Origin: Myroides injenensis M09-0166
Lineage (GTDB): Bacteria > Bacteroidota > Bacteroidia > Flavobacteriales > Flavobacteriaceae
Assembly: GCF_000246945.1 (NCBI RefSeq)
Contig: NZ_BAEX01000031.1
Location: 1 to 33,979, forward strand
Reading direction: 5' to 3'
Length of the DNA: 33,979 nt
The notes beneath the pieces are model-generated. The model was not told the origin of the DNA and did no database searches. It saw nothing but the letters and a program-made list of their open reading frames with translations. Shown here one piece after another: positions 8,788 to 17,289 of the stretch; the first letter of the stretch is position 1; each line of letters opens with the position of its first letter. A program made the translations under genes and the position numbers.

Positions 8788-9147
8788 TTAGAAGAAGTAA
8801 AATGCATCTTCAATATGTTCAATGATATATTTCTGTGAAATATTGTGAATAGCTATTATATCAAATCTCACTTCCTCATCTCTATTATTTTCTTCAATGT
8901 AAGCATTAGCTGCTGATAAAAGTTTTTTAATCTTTGTCTGTTTTACGAAATCTTGAGGTAGACCAAATTCTACCGAACTCCTAGTCTTTACCTCCACGAA
9001 AATTAAAATACCTTTATACAAACACACAATATCTAATTCCAATTTTTTAAAGCGCCAGTTTCTGCATAGAATTTCATAACCTAAATTTTGCAAAAATTCC
9101 ACTGCTTTATCTTCTCCAATTTTCCCAAGATCATTATGTGTTGCCAT
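8788..9147 (-). CDS. yraN: YraN family (UPF0102) endonuclease-like protein
   Basis: Small cytoplasmic protein of 119 residues in the UPF0102/YraN family, which has a restriction-endonuclease-like fold; the biological role is not settled. The nuclease-like core is seen as Asp39 in LELDIV and Glu52 and Lys54 in VEVKTRS, with the conserved GEDKAVEFL helix near the N-terminus and NWRF before the core. The ATG lies two bases after the ldcA stop, so the two genes are translationally close and form an operon with dinB. A 44-codon copy of its 3' end is found at 5868-6004. Confidence 0.9.
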   Translation of the reverse strand: MATHNDLGKIGEDKAVEFLQNLGYEILCRNWRFKKLELDIVCLYKGILIFVEVKTRSSVEFGLPQDFVKQTKIKKLLSAANAYIEENNRDEEVRFDIIAIHNISQKYIIEHIEDAFYFF

Positions 9148-9149
9148 AT

Positions 9150-10043
9150 TTAAAACTTTAGAGTCACTGCACTATCTTCAACATTTAATTCCACGGTACT
9201 ACCAAATACTAATGCCCTATTTTCATCACCGTGGCCTGCTGGAAAATTAAATACTATAGGATAATTATATTCTTTTGTAATCTCTTTAATTATTGAAACA
9301 GCATCATATCCAAAAGGGATTGAATTATCGTGCATATCGGTCATCCCTCCTATGATTAGTCCTTTTAAATTGCTTAGCAAATCGTTTCGCTTAAGATTAT
9401 ACATCATACGGTCAATATGATAAAGGTACTCATCTAAATCTTCGATAAACAAAATCTTATTATCAGTGGTAATTGCTGACTTCGAGCCTAATAAACTATA
9501 AATAATTGACAAGTTTCCTCCTATTAATTCACCTTGTCCATAACCGTTTCTATTATCTTCACTACTTTCAATTTTATACTCTAATTCCTCTCCAAATAAA
9601 GCTTTTCGCAAAGATGATTTAGATTCCTCTGTAGCATTAGGTACGCTGAAAGCCATAATAGCATGAATAGTTTCCACTTTAAGATTGTGAATATGATTAT
9701 GCAAAACTGTAACATCACTAAAACCTATAAGCCATTTTGGATGCTTAAGCAATAAACTAAAATCAATCTTATCTATTATACGAACTGTCCCATATCCACC
9801 CCTAGCACACCATATTGCTTTTATAGATGGATCAGCTAACTGTTGATTAAAATCATTGGCTCTCTCTTCATCACTACCGCCTAATTGAAAGTTATCCAAG
9901 CCAATTGTATTACCTAAAATTGGTATTAATCCCCAAGATTCTAAAAGAGATATTGCAGGTTGTGCCTCTTCGATGCTAAACTTTCTAGCTGTACAAACAA
10001 TTACAACTTTATCCCCTCTTTTTAAAAACTCTGGTTTTATCAT
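9150..10043 (-). CDS. ldcA: LD-carboxypeptidase (peptidase family S66)
   Basis: Serine carboxypeptidase of 297 residues that removes the terminal D-alanine from murein tetrapeptides (L,D-bond) during peptidoglycan recycling; most S66 enzymes are cytoplasmic and no signal peptide is seen here. The Ser-Glu-His triad is visible: Ser109 in IGFSDVT, Glu201 in FIEDLDEY and His271 in PAGHGDENRAL. The ARGGYG motif at 80-85 is also typical. It lies 17 bases after dinB and 2 bases before yraN, in one operon. Microcin C self-immunity proteins (MccF) share this family, but nothing nearby suggests that role. Confidence 0.92.
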   Translation of the reverse strand: MIKPEFLKRGDKVVIVCTARKFSIEEAQPAISLLESWGLIPILGNTIGLDNFQLGGSDEERANDFNQQLADPSIKAIWCARGGYGTVRIIDKIDFSLLLKHPKWLIGFSDVTVLHNHIHNLKVETIHAIMAFSVPNATEESKSSLRKALFGEELEYKIESSEDNRNGYGQGELIGGNLSIIYSLLGSKSAITTDNKILFIEDLDEYLYHIDRMMYNLKRNDLLSNLKGLIIGGMTDMHDNSIPFGYDAVSIIKEITKEYNYPIVFNFPAGHGDENRALVFGSTVELNVEDSAVTLKF

Positions 10044-10060
10044 TTCTATAAATATTTTCT

Positions 10061-11131
10061 TTAAAAATTAAATCTCAATTGAACAGCTATTGGCTTCTTA
10101 CTAGCTTCAGTATTTAAATTAGATACCGCTACTCCTATGAGTCGAACAGAATCTTTTAACTTTTCTTGATATAAAAGTTCCTTTACTTTATCTAAAATAA
10201 GCTCGCGATCAGAAATATAATAGGGTACAGTAGCACTTCTTGTCTGCTGACTAAAATCCGAATACTTCAATTTCAAAGTTATTGTCTTTCCAGCAACATT
10301 TTGTTTTTTTAAGCGTAAACCTAATTCTTCGACAATTAAATCTAGTCTTTCCATTAAAAACACTTCAGAAGATAAATTCTCATCAAATGTTCGCTCTGTT
10401 CCTACAGATTTAATTTTACGATTAGGTTGTACTGGTGACTCATGTACTCCCCTTACAATATTATAATAATCAGTTCCTGCTTTACCAAAATGAGTAACTA
10501 AAAAATCTAAAGACTTTTCTTTTAAATCTTTCCCTGTAAAAATGCCAAAGTGATACATCTTCTCAGCTGTTTTTTTCCCTATCCCAAAAAACTTTTTAAT
10601 CTCTAGATTTTCTAAAAATTCAATTACCTCATCAGGATTAATAGTTTTCTGTCCATTAGGTTTATTATAGTCACTAGCAATTTTTGCCAGAAACTTATTA
10701 ATGGAAATACCCGCTGAGGCAGTTAACTGCAATCGCTCATAAATCTTCTTTCTAATTTCATAAGCGATTAATGTAGCACTAGGACAATTAATTTTATTCT
10801 TTGTTACATCTAAGAAAGCCTCGTCAAGTGACAATGGCTCAACTAAATCTGTATACTCATGAAATATTTTTCTTATTTCTCGTGAAATTTCTTTATATCT
10901 ATCAAATCTTGGCTTCACAAATATTAAATGTGGACATCTTTTTTTAGCAAGAACTCCACTGATAGCACTCCTCACACCGAATTCCCTAGCTTCATAACTT
11001 GCCGCTGCCACTACACCTCTCTCACTACTTCCACCTACCGCAATCGCCTTTCCTCTAAGTTCAGGAAAGTCTAATTGTTCTACTGAAGCATAAAAAGCAT
11101 CCATATCAATATGTATTATTTTGCGATTCAT
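10061..11131 (-). CDS. dinB: DNA polymerase IV (Y-family)
   Basis: Error-prone translesion polymerase of 356 residues. The catalytic acids are in HIDMDAFY (Asp9) and SLDEAFLDVT (Asp103, Glu104); Phe13 is at the steric-gate position. The palm, fingers and thumb regions are followed by a little-finger domain, and the C-terminal QLRFNF resembles the beta-clamp-binding motif. Length is normal for the family. It is the first gene of the dinB-ldcA-yraN operon and is divergent from the kefB-like gene. I saw no clear LexA box or perfect TAnnTTTG element upstream of the start. Function is well supported; regulation is not. Confidence 0.95.
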   Translation of the reverse strand: MNRKIIHIDMDAFYASVEQLDFPELRGKAIAVGGSSERGVVAAASYEAREFGVRSAISGVLAKKRCPHLIFVKPRFDRYKEISREIRKIFHEYTDLVEPLSLDEAFLDVTKNKINCPSATLIAYEIRKKIYERLQLTASAGISINKFLAKIASDYNKPNGQKTINPDEVIEFLENLEIKKFFGIGKKTAEKMYHFGIFTGKDLKEKSLDFLVTHFGKAGTDYYNIVRGVHESPVQPNRKIKSVGTERTFDENLSSEVFLMERLDLIVEELGLRLKKQNVAGKTITLKLKYSDFSQQTRSATVPYYISDRELILDKVKELLYQEKLKDSVRLIGVAVSNLNTEASKKPIAVQLRFNF

Positions 11132-11237
11132 ACTCTGCTACTTAACTACGAATCGAATTTACAAGAAAATTAAATGTTCTATAAAAAAATATTATCATTT
11201 TTAAAGTTTTATACCTGCTCTAACTTATCTTTTTTTA

Positions 11238-11245
11238 TAAATTTG
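11238..11245 (+). promoter_or_regulatory. possible kefB-like gene promoter (-7 element)
   Basis: TAAATTTG matches TAnnTTTG but lies 130 bases before the ATG and lacks a visible TTG at -33. It would give a long 5' leader. The 11132-11375 gap otherwise holds nothing I can name. Confidence 0.3.
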
Positions 11246-11375
11246 TAAGAGCTATGAAGAAAATTGAAAAAGATTTAAGAATAATACTCTTTTTTAGAGA
11301 GATATTAGCTGAAAATCTATAAGTAATTCATAACTAACAACTTTTGAAAAACAAGTATAAAAATTACCATTATTA

Positions 11376-13223
11376 ATGAATGACTTTTTAGCACAGGCAT
11401 TTATCTTTTTATTTGCCGCAGTTGTTTGTGTACTCATCTCTAAAAAATTAGGTATGGGTTCCGTATTAGGATACCTATTTGCTGGGGTATTAATAGGTCC
11501 TTTTGTTCTAAAATTTGTTGGTAACGACGGAGCTGACATTATGCATGCTACCGAATTCGGTGTTGTTATGATGTTATTCCTTGTTGGTTTAGAATTAGAT
11601 CCTAAAGAATTTTGGAAAATTAAAAACGAGATAATTGGCCTCGGTACAGCACAAGCATTAGGTACCACTGCTATCATTGCAGCCATTGCCAGATGGGGAT
11701 TTGACCTTAGCATAGGTACTTCCATCACAATGGGATTTGTGGTTACAATGTCTTCTACTGCAATTATTTTGCAAACCATTTCTGAACGGGGGTTAAACAA
11801 ATCTAATGCTGGTAAATCTAGTTTTGCCGTTCTACTCTTCCAAGATATTATGGTAATCCCTATGATGGCAATTATCCCATTACTAGCCGTTGGTTCACAA
11901 ACGCCAATTGCTACAAATAGTGATAGCTGGTTAGATGGTGCTCCTGTTATCATGAAAACACTTGCAATACTTGGTGCAATCTCTGTAATTTTCTTAGTGG
12001 GTAATTATATTGTTAATCCTTTATTCAAATCAGTAGGAAGATTAAAAATTAGAGAGATTTATACAGCATCTGCTTTGCTTTTAGTGATTGGAGTATCATT
12101 ATTAATGCAACAAGTAGGACTGAGTCCTGCATTAGGAGCTTTTATTGCTGGTGTTGTATTAGCTAATAACCCTTATAAGCATCAATTAGAAAGCGATATT
12201 GAGCCTTTTAAAGCGCTCTTACTTGGGATATTCTTTATTGCAGTTGGTTCAACTATCAACTTTGGTATTATTATTAATCAACCATTAATGATATTAGGAC
12301 TATTAGTAGGGACAATGAGTATCAAAGCTCTTGTTTTGCTAGCAATAGGTAAATGGAAAAAATTCCCTAAAGATCAATCTTTCTTATTTGCCATCTTGCT
12401 TTCACAAATAGGAGAATTTGCCTTTGTTATTTTAGCTTTAGGAAAAACTATTAACCTTATATCCCAAGAGTGGTATGACTATCTATTAGCAACAACGGCT
12501 TTATCAATGGTTGTTACACCAATATTATTATTGCTCAATGAGAAGTGGATTGCTCCTTATTTAGGGCTTACTCCTTCTACTTCAGAAAAACAAGAATATG
12601 ATGACTTATCACATATTAGTGCTGAGAAAAAAATAGTAATTGCTGGATTTGGTGATTTTGGAAACACTATTGGTAGATTATTACAAGCTAATAATATTCC
12701 AATTCTAGTATTAGATAATGACGCAGAGAGAGTAGATCACTTACGAAAACTAGGTTTTAATGTTTACTACGGTGATGCGACTTCTATAAATATTTTAAAG
12801 TCAATAGGTGTTGACCAAGCTGACTACGTAATTGCTGCAATGGATCCACCAGAAGTAAACCAACAGTTAGTGGAAATATTACGTAAAAATTTCCCTTCTG
12901 TAGAAGTAATTGTTCGTGCAAAAAATCGTAAAAATGCCTACGAATATTTACAAGAAGGACTTACAGAAGTTTATCGTGAGACATTCTTTACCGCTGTATA
13001 TGTAGGAGCAGTAATGCTTGAAAAACTAGGGTTTAGTCATGAAGAGGCTCGTACACAAAGTGAACTTTTTATTACTAGTGATCGTGCATCTCTACGAAAA
13101 TTAGCAAAAAATATACACAACCTCGAAGATTACATTAATGTTTCGAGACTTGAATTTGCTGAACAATCTGAAATGCTAAAAAACAATTTGACCGAAAAAA
13201 GAAATAAAAATCATCACGAATAA
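11376..13223 (+). CDS. KefB/KefC-like monovalent cation:proton antiporter (CPA2) with RCK domain
   Basis: Inner-membrane antiporter of 615 residues, probably K+/H+ exchange for pH or electrophile stress. The first ~395 residues are a hydrophobic Na_H_exchanger domain with about 12 helices (LGYLFAGVLIGPF, FLVGLELDP, MSSTAIILQ, GAFIAGVVLA). A cytoplasmic RCK/TrkA-N domain follows from about 417, with the nucleotide-binding GFGDFG motif, an acidic strand end LVLDND and the YGDAT segment. The last 60 residues are a charged tail. The ATG at 11376 gives the usual N-terminus for the family. It stands alone between the divergent dinB operon and its own terminator. KefB versus KefC, and any glutathione-type gating, cannot be told; no KefF/KefG partner is present. 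Confidence 0.9.
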   Translation: MNDFLAQAFIFLFAAVVCVLISKKLGMGSVLGYLFAGVLIGPFVLKFVGNDGADIMHATEFGVVMMLFLVGLELDPKEFWKIKNEIIGLGTAQALGTTAIIAAIARWGFDLSIGTSITMGFVVTMSSTAIILQTISERGLNKSNAGKSSFAVLLFQDIMVIPMMAIIPLLAVGSQTPIATNSDSWLDGAPVIMKTLAILGAISVIFLVGNYIVNPLFKSVGRLKIREIYTASALLLVIGVSLLMQQVGLSPALGAFIAGVVLANNPYKHQLESDIEPFKALLLGIFFIAVGSTINFGIIINQPLMILGLLVGTMSIKALVLLAIGKWKKFPKDQSFLFAILLSQIGEFAFVILALGKTINLISQEWYDYLLATTALSMVVTPILLLLNEKWIAPYLGLTPSTSEKQEYDDLSHISAEKKIVIAGFGDFGNTIGRLLQANNIPILVLDNDAERVDHLRKLGFNVYYGDATSINILKSIGVDQADYVIAAMDPPEVNQQLVEILRKNFPSVEVIVRAKNRKNAYEYLQEGLTEVYRETFFTAVYVGAVMLEKLGFSHEEARTQSELFITSDRASLRKLAKNIHNLEDYINVSRLEFAEQSEMLKNNLTEKRNKNHHE

Positions 13224-13226
13224 ATT

Positions 13227-13254
13227 ATTAAAGCCTGCAAATGCAGGCTTTAAT
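13227..13254 (+). terminator. terminator of the kefB-like gene
   Basis: Inverted repeat AAAGCCTGCA / TGCAGGCTTT extended by A-T pairs (13227-13239 with 13242-13254), starting three bases after the stop codon and followed by a T-rich run. Confidence 0.85.
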
Positions 13255-13417
13255 TTTATAACAAAGTCATTAAACAAATATAACAGATACAATAGGAGTC
13301 AAAGACATCAATATATAATGACTTCAGTATTGTAGTAATTTGATGCGCAATGTAAGTAAGTTCATTCCATAATTAATCCATTGTGACACTATTAAAACAA
13401 GGGGAATTAATAGAGAC

Positions 13418-13450
13418 ACTATGGACTCACCATGGACTCACTATGGACGC
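13418..13450. repeat. three tandem 11-bp repeats beside the IS3 element
   Basis: Units ACTATGGACTC, ACCATGGACTC and ACTATGGACGC follow each other without spacer, 12 bases before the estimated left end of the insertion sequence. The unit is not present at the right end. The rest of the 13255-13460 gap shows nothing recognisable. Confidence 0.75.
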
Positions 13451-13473
13451 ACCCGCCAGAATCACTAGTCCTT

Positions 13474-14337
13474 TTATGACTGTACAAGTTTTGTTTTTTG
13501 TTTATTAGTTTTATAATAATTCTTCCATCTCTTAGTTAAGACACCTGTTCTTAAATGTGCCTGATTAGGAGTTAATCTATCACAACTATCGTGTGGTCTA
13601 ATTTGATTATAAGCATTTATACTGTTTTTAATTTTTTCAACAGTTCCTTGATAGCCTAAATTTGAATAATTTAGATTAAACTCTCCTTTAATAATACCAT
13701 TTACACGTTCTGCTATTGCGTTGTCTCTTGGCTCTCCGCATTGTGTAGTACTAATAGATATGTTATTTTCTAGTAATAATTTAGTGTATATGCTACTACA
13801 GTATTGACAACCTCTATCTGAATGATGAATAAGTTTCCCTGTATACATTCTGTTATTTAACGCCATTTTTAATGCCTGTATACATCCATTAGTAGTTAAA
13901 TCTAGACTAAAACTATATCCCATTATCTTGTGAGAATAAGCATCTGTGATCAAGCTTAAATATCCCCAAGTACTATTTAATCTTATATATGTTATATCAC
14001 TTACCCAAAATTGTTCTGGTCGAGTAACTTCTACTGCGTTATACAGATCCGAGTATTGACCTCTCCAAGCTCTTGAATCTGTTGTATATGCTTTTCGTTT
14101 ACGTTGTCTAACTAACATTTTATGACTATCTAATAAATCAAACAGATAATCTCTTCCTATACTTATATTATGAGAACTTAGGCGCCCTTCCAGCATATGT
14201 TGGAGCTTGCGAGTTCCTACTCTTGGTAGAATAGCTCTAATTTTTAAAACCTCTTGCAGGATAATCTCATCTTTGATAGATTGATGTTCATACCTATCTA
14301 TTGACTGATAATAAGCACTTCGAGTTTTACCAAACAA
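13474..14337 (-). CDS. IS3-family transposase OrfB (DDE catalytic part)
   Basis: Integrase-core part of an IS3-family transposase. The DD(35)E triad is complete: Asp114 in WVSDITYI, Asp174 in HHSDRGCQY and Glu210 in AIAERVNG, with 35 residues between the last two. The position given begins at an internal TTG (MFGKTRSAYY); the same frame runs further upstream (VWFQTVEEVK, LLYPRKGIGK) to the slippery site at 14406-14412, so OrfB is really made as an OrfAB fusion of about 483 residues. The stop codon lies within the terminal repeat, almost at the element end. Catalytically intact by inspection. Confidence 0.9.
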   Translation of the reverse strand: MFGKTRSAYYQSIDRYEHQSIKDEIILQEVLKIRAILPRVGTRKLQHMLEGRLSSHNISIGRDYLFDLLDSHKMLVRQRKRKAYTTDSRAWRGQYSDLYNAVEVTRPEQFWVSDITYIRLNSTWGYLSLITDAYSHKIMGYSFSLDLTTNGCIQALKMALNNRMYTGKLIHHSDRGCQYCSSIYTKLLLENNISISTTQCGEPRDNAIAERVNGIIKGEFNLNYSNLGYQGTVEKIKNSINAYNQIRPHDSCDRLTPNQAHLRTGVLTKRWKNYYKTNKQKTKLVQS

Positions 14338-14378
14338 TTGACATATCTTTCCTATTCCCTTTCTTGGGTATAAGAGCT

Positions 14379-14924
14379 TTACTTCTTCAACTGTTTGGAA
14401 CCAGACTTTTTTCTGATATCAATATCTAAACTTTTTTCTGCTACATCAATTAATGTATTTAAGGCAACTATTTTGAATTGTGCTTCTGCTAATGCTTTTT
14501 TTAAAGCTTTAACTTCTAAAGATTCTGAATTGGATATTTTATCTTCCATAAGTCTTGGAATAATAGGTTCATTACAAATATCAATATTTTTATTGTAATT
14601 ATCTAACAACCAATTATTTATTGTATTAACACTTTCTACATCATATGCTATACAAGCTTCTTTAGGTGTCATTTTATGCTCTGTAATACTATGAACTACT
14701 TGACGTTTAAGGCTTTCTGAATAAACTTTATTCTTACGTGTGGAGTGGTATTCTCTACTAGCGTACTTTTTAACCCATAAGTTTACTGTAGATCTATTTA
14801 GATCGTATTTACGGATTACTGAATTCTGACTTGCTCCTTGCTCTACTTCTTGAACGATTTGTGCGATAAATTTTAAGTGATAACGCTCTTTTGTCTTTTG
14901 TGTTTTTTTTGGATTTGTTCCCAT
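14379..14924 (-). CDS. IS3-family transposase OrfA (helix-turn-helix part)
   Basis: DNA-binding part of the IS3 transposase, 181 residues. Two helix-turn-helix segments are likely, around residues 17-56 (ending NRSTVNLWVKKY) and 66-110 (KEACIAYDVESVNTINNW). A leucine-rich coiled coil follows (about 135-165, LEVKALKKALAEAQFKIVAL) for multimer formation. Near its end the codons AGA AAA AAG form the classic -1 slippery heptamer. Without slippage translation adds a short tail (SGSKQLKK) and stops; with slippage it passes into OrfB. OrfA alone usually represses transposition in this family. Confidence 0.88.
   Translation of the reverse strand: MGTNPKKTQKTKERYHLKFIAQIVQEVEQGASQNSVIRKYDLNRSTVNLWVKKYASREYHSTRKNKVYSESLKRQVVHSITEHKMTPKEACIAYDVESVNTINNWLLDNYNKNIDICNEPIIPRLMEDKISNSESLEVKALKKALAEAQFKIVALNTLIDVAEKSLDIDIRKKSGSKQLKK
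14406..14412 (-). other. programmed -1 frameshift site of the IS3 transposase
   Basis: A AAA AAG in the OrfA frame. After a -1 slip the next codons are GTC TGG TTC CAA, which open directly into the OrfB frame (VWFQTVEEVK). This is the standard IS3 arrangement. Confidence 0.85.
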
Positions 14925-15055
14925 CTGTTAATCTTTTTAAAACTGTACAGTTTTTTTAGGACGGGTCACCCCTATTGTACTGACATTTTATATAAGCGAG
15001 GAAAGAGATTTACTATATAAACAACTGTTCCGTGTAATTCTCAAAAGTCATCAAA

Positions 15056-15087
15056 CAAAAAAAGGGGCACGTCAATTCCGTACCCCT
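15056..15087 (-). terminator. terminator of the Gcr-like gene
   Basis: Stem AGGGGCACG (15063-15071) with CGTACCCCT (15079-15087), one mismatch, seven-base loop, then a T run on the minus strand. It follows the Gcr-like stop codon by 20 bases. Confidence 0.8.
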
Positions 15088-15107
15088 ATTTTTTTAAAAT
15101 AAATTAT

Positions 15108-17204
15108 TTAATTTTTATCTTCTTTCTTTTCTTCTTTTTTCCCAGTACTTAAATTACTAGGGTTCTCTACGACACTATTCGATGTTGGTAAAAAGAACTC
15201 AACAGGAAAACTTTTAAAATATTTCCATGTTGCTTTACCAAGCTCTTTAGTCTCTTTTAAAGGGATATTTCGAGAGCGGAATGCTAATAATAACGAAAGT
15301 GAGAAACTTACCATAAAGTTCATAAAACCTATTAACCACATCCCTACAAAAGCCCAAATCAACATAGATGTAGGCGCAGTAAACCCAGATCCGTACCACC
15401 CTAATGCAATGTTACCACTGACAAAAGTGATATGTCGTATATCTATTCCTAATCCTATAAATGCACCAATGGTACCACACGTTCCCATAAAAATACCAAA
15501 CCAAACATTAGACATAATACCTGGCCATTTATTCTCAACCCATTTTGCAAGTTTATTAGTTTTATTAATTCCTAAGTTACGTTTTAACCATGGATGCTCC
15601 TGTATACGGTAATATACTTGATTGTGTTTATTCTTATTGGAGATATTCCCAGAGATAATACCTGACAAGAATAAAAAGATACCTGCAATTCCTGCGTGAA
15701 ATAACGCACGAGATTCAATAGGGTCTGCATCTACTAGCATTGTTTGCCATCCATGTTCAGCAATATTCATCCCGAACAACATATCAATTCCCCATATTAA
15801 TAACATCGCTACAGGAAATGCTAAGATAACGTTACCTATAAATGCTATAAACTGAGATCTAAATAATCGGGCAAATAATTTGGCAAATCCAACGTGCTTT
15901 TCTCCACTCTCTAAGTGTTTCTTTCTTCCATCTTCTATTGCCTTGATAATCGTGGCTGCAGTCATCGCTGGCTGCTTTGTAGCAAGGGTAAATCCTAATA
16001 AATAAATTAAACAGAATCCTAATGCATAATTTAAACTATAAAGCAATGCGTGTCCAAAAGCACTAACATCAGCAGCATGCGCATATACTTTAAGAATACA
16101 CATAAAACCTACGACAATCCCTGCTCCCATTGAGCCTTTAAACATTGACCAATATTCGCTTGCAGAATTTGTTATATAATGCTCTCCTGTCTTAGCAGTA
16201 TGCTGTGTAATCTCATAAGATATTAATTGCGTACTTTCTTTTACTAATCCTGTTACATTATATTTATAACAATTATATTCAATTTGCCTTCTAGCAAGAT
16301 CGATTGTTTTTAGTTTTTTCTCTTCATCGGTATCGTTTTCTAATACCATTATATTAATGAGAATTTCAATACGTTGTAACTGTTGTCTTAAGCGCAATAA
16401 ACTCTGATTTACCTTGATCGAAATACCGTATTTTGAACTGTTTTTAAAAGCCTGATTTACAAATTCAATACACTGCTTATGAAGAATTACTATTTGCTTA
16501 TAGTTAATATCCGATCGCAATAGAAACTGTATCTCGCCATTTCTGATACTTTGCTCTACCGCCATAAACTCATTCTCTAATGCTAGAAAAGGACTCTCTA
16601 AATGAGAGTATTCAGGCACCATTCGAATAATTGCACTTTCCATTGCTCTACCACTCATACGTTGAGCGATTAAACCAATAGAAATCATTAATTCACTTAA
16701 TACTGAGCCTTCCTTCGTATTTTCAAATATACCTTTGAACTGTAATAACCCTAGCAAATCTAGTAATTGAGCATCAGGAATTAAATCAATCCACTGTGCA
16801 TCTGTATGTTTATAAAAAACTTGATTTAAAATATATTCATACGTATCTTTATCAGGTTGATATGGTAATACCTTAGCCCATAATCTTTTTTTGACCTCAT
16901 AAAAGAAATCGGAATCTTGTAGTATACCTGCATCTGAAACCATGCGACTAAAACGACGATTTGATAATAATTCTGCTAAGTAATTCATCAAAGCAATTCG
17001 CTCAAGTTCGTGTGTTTTTAAATATGCTAACAAAGCATCAATCGATACTCTTTTGACCTTTTTGACATTCTTTGGTCGAAAGATATGGACTAAATCAACT
17101 ATGAAAGATAAATCATCATTTGCATATACTTTTCCGTCTATTACATATTTATTGAAAAGTTCCTCAATGCCGTGAGGCGATTGTAACATATGTCTTAATT
17201 TCAT
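15108..17204 (-). CDS. Gcr-like membrane protein (annotated as site-specific recombinase family)
   Basis: A 698-residue protein resembling the family named after gonococcal Gcr (SpecificRecomb, PF10136), a name assigned by family rather than by activity. The first ~350 residues are soluble, helical and charged. From about 355 to 645 there are several strong hydrophobic segments (GIVVGFMCILKVYA, FCLIYLLGFTLA, VAMLLIWGIDMLF, IFLFLSGIISGN, GAFIGLGIDI, LSLLLAFRSR), so it is an integral membrane protein. I see no tyrosine- or serine-recombinase catalytic motif. The C-terminus is Lys/Glu-rich. It is a single-gene unit, divergent from the CYTH gene. Treat recombinase as a legacy label; the true role is unknown. 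Confidence 0.75.
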   Translation of the reverse strand: MKLRHMLQSPHGIEELFNKYVIDGKVYANDDLSFIVDLVHIFRPKNVKKVKRVSIDALLAYLKTHELERIALMNYLAELLSNRRFSRMVSDAGILQDSDFFYEVKKRLWAKVLPYQPDKDTYEYILNQVFYKHTDAQWIDLIPDAQLLDLLGLLQFKGIFENTKEGSVLSELMISIGLIAQRMSGRAMESAIIRMVPEYSHLESPFLALENEFMAVEQSIRNGEIQFLLRSDINYKQIVILHKQCIEFVNQAFKNSSKYGISIKVNQSLLRLRQQLQRIEILINIMVLENDTDEEKKLKTIDLARRQIEYNCYKYNVTGLVKESTQLISYEITQHTAKTGEHYITNSASEYWSMFKGSMGAGIVVGFMCILKVYAHAADVSAFGHALLYSLNYALGFCLIYLLGFTLATKQPAMTAATIIKAIEDGRKKHLESGEKHVGFAKLFARLFRSQFIAFIGNVILAFPVAMLLIWGIDMLFGMNIAEHGWQTMLVDADPIESRALFHAGIAGIFLFLSGIISGNISNKNKHNQVYYRIQEHPWLKRNLGINKTNKLAKWVENKWPGIMSNVWFGIFMGTCGTIGAFIGLGIDIRHITFVSGNIALGWYGSGFTAPTSMLIWAFVGMWLIGFMNFMVSFSLSLLLAFRSRNIPLKETKELGKATWKYFKSFPVEFFLPTSNSVVENPSNLSTGKKEEKKEDKN

Positions 17205-17289
17205 TAAAAAATCTTTCTATTATTTTATTAATAATTACGCAAGAATTCACTTATTTTGGTATAAAAATACACTTTTATTCGAAAACTCT

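Larger units (their letters stand above)
13462..14968 (-). mobile_element. IS3-family insertion sequence
   Basis: About 1.5 kb element with two overlapping-frame transposase genes on the minus strand. The ends carry an imperfect inverted repeat: GTCCT, a short A/T spacer, ACTGTACA and GTTTT are shared by the left end (13468 onward) and the complement of the right end (up to about 14963). The right tip read inward is TGACCCGTCCT; the left tip TCACTAGTCCT has lost the usual TG. No matching target duplication was found with these tips, so boundaries are good to a few bases only. Both genes and the frameshift site look intact. Confidence 0.85.

Noticed and set aside
11294-11953. 219-codon open frame on the minus strand
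   Set aside because: It lies antisense over the start of the clear kefB-like gene, has a low-complexity composition and no recognisable domain.
13463-14969. CAC target duplication flanking the IS3 element
   Set aside because: CAC occurs on both sides at one choice of tips, but those tips (TAGTCCT and ACCCGTCCT) do not match each other, so three bases could be chance.
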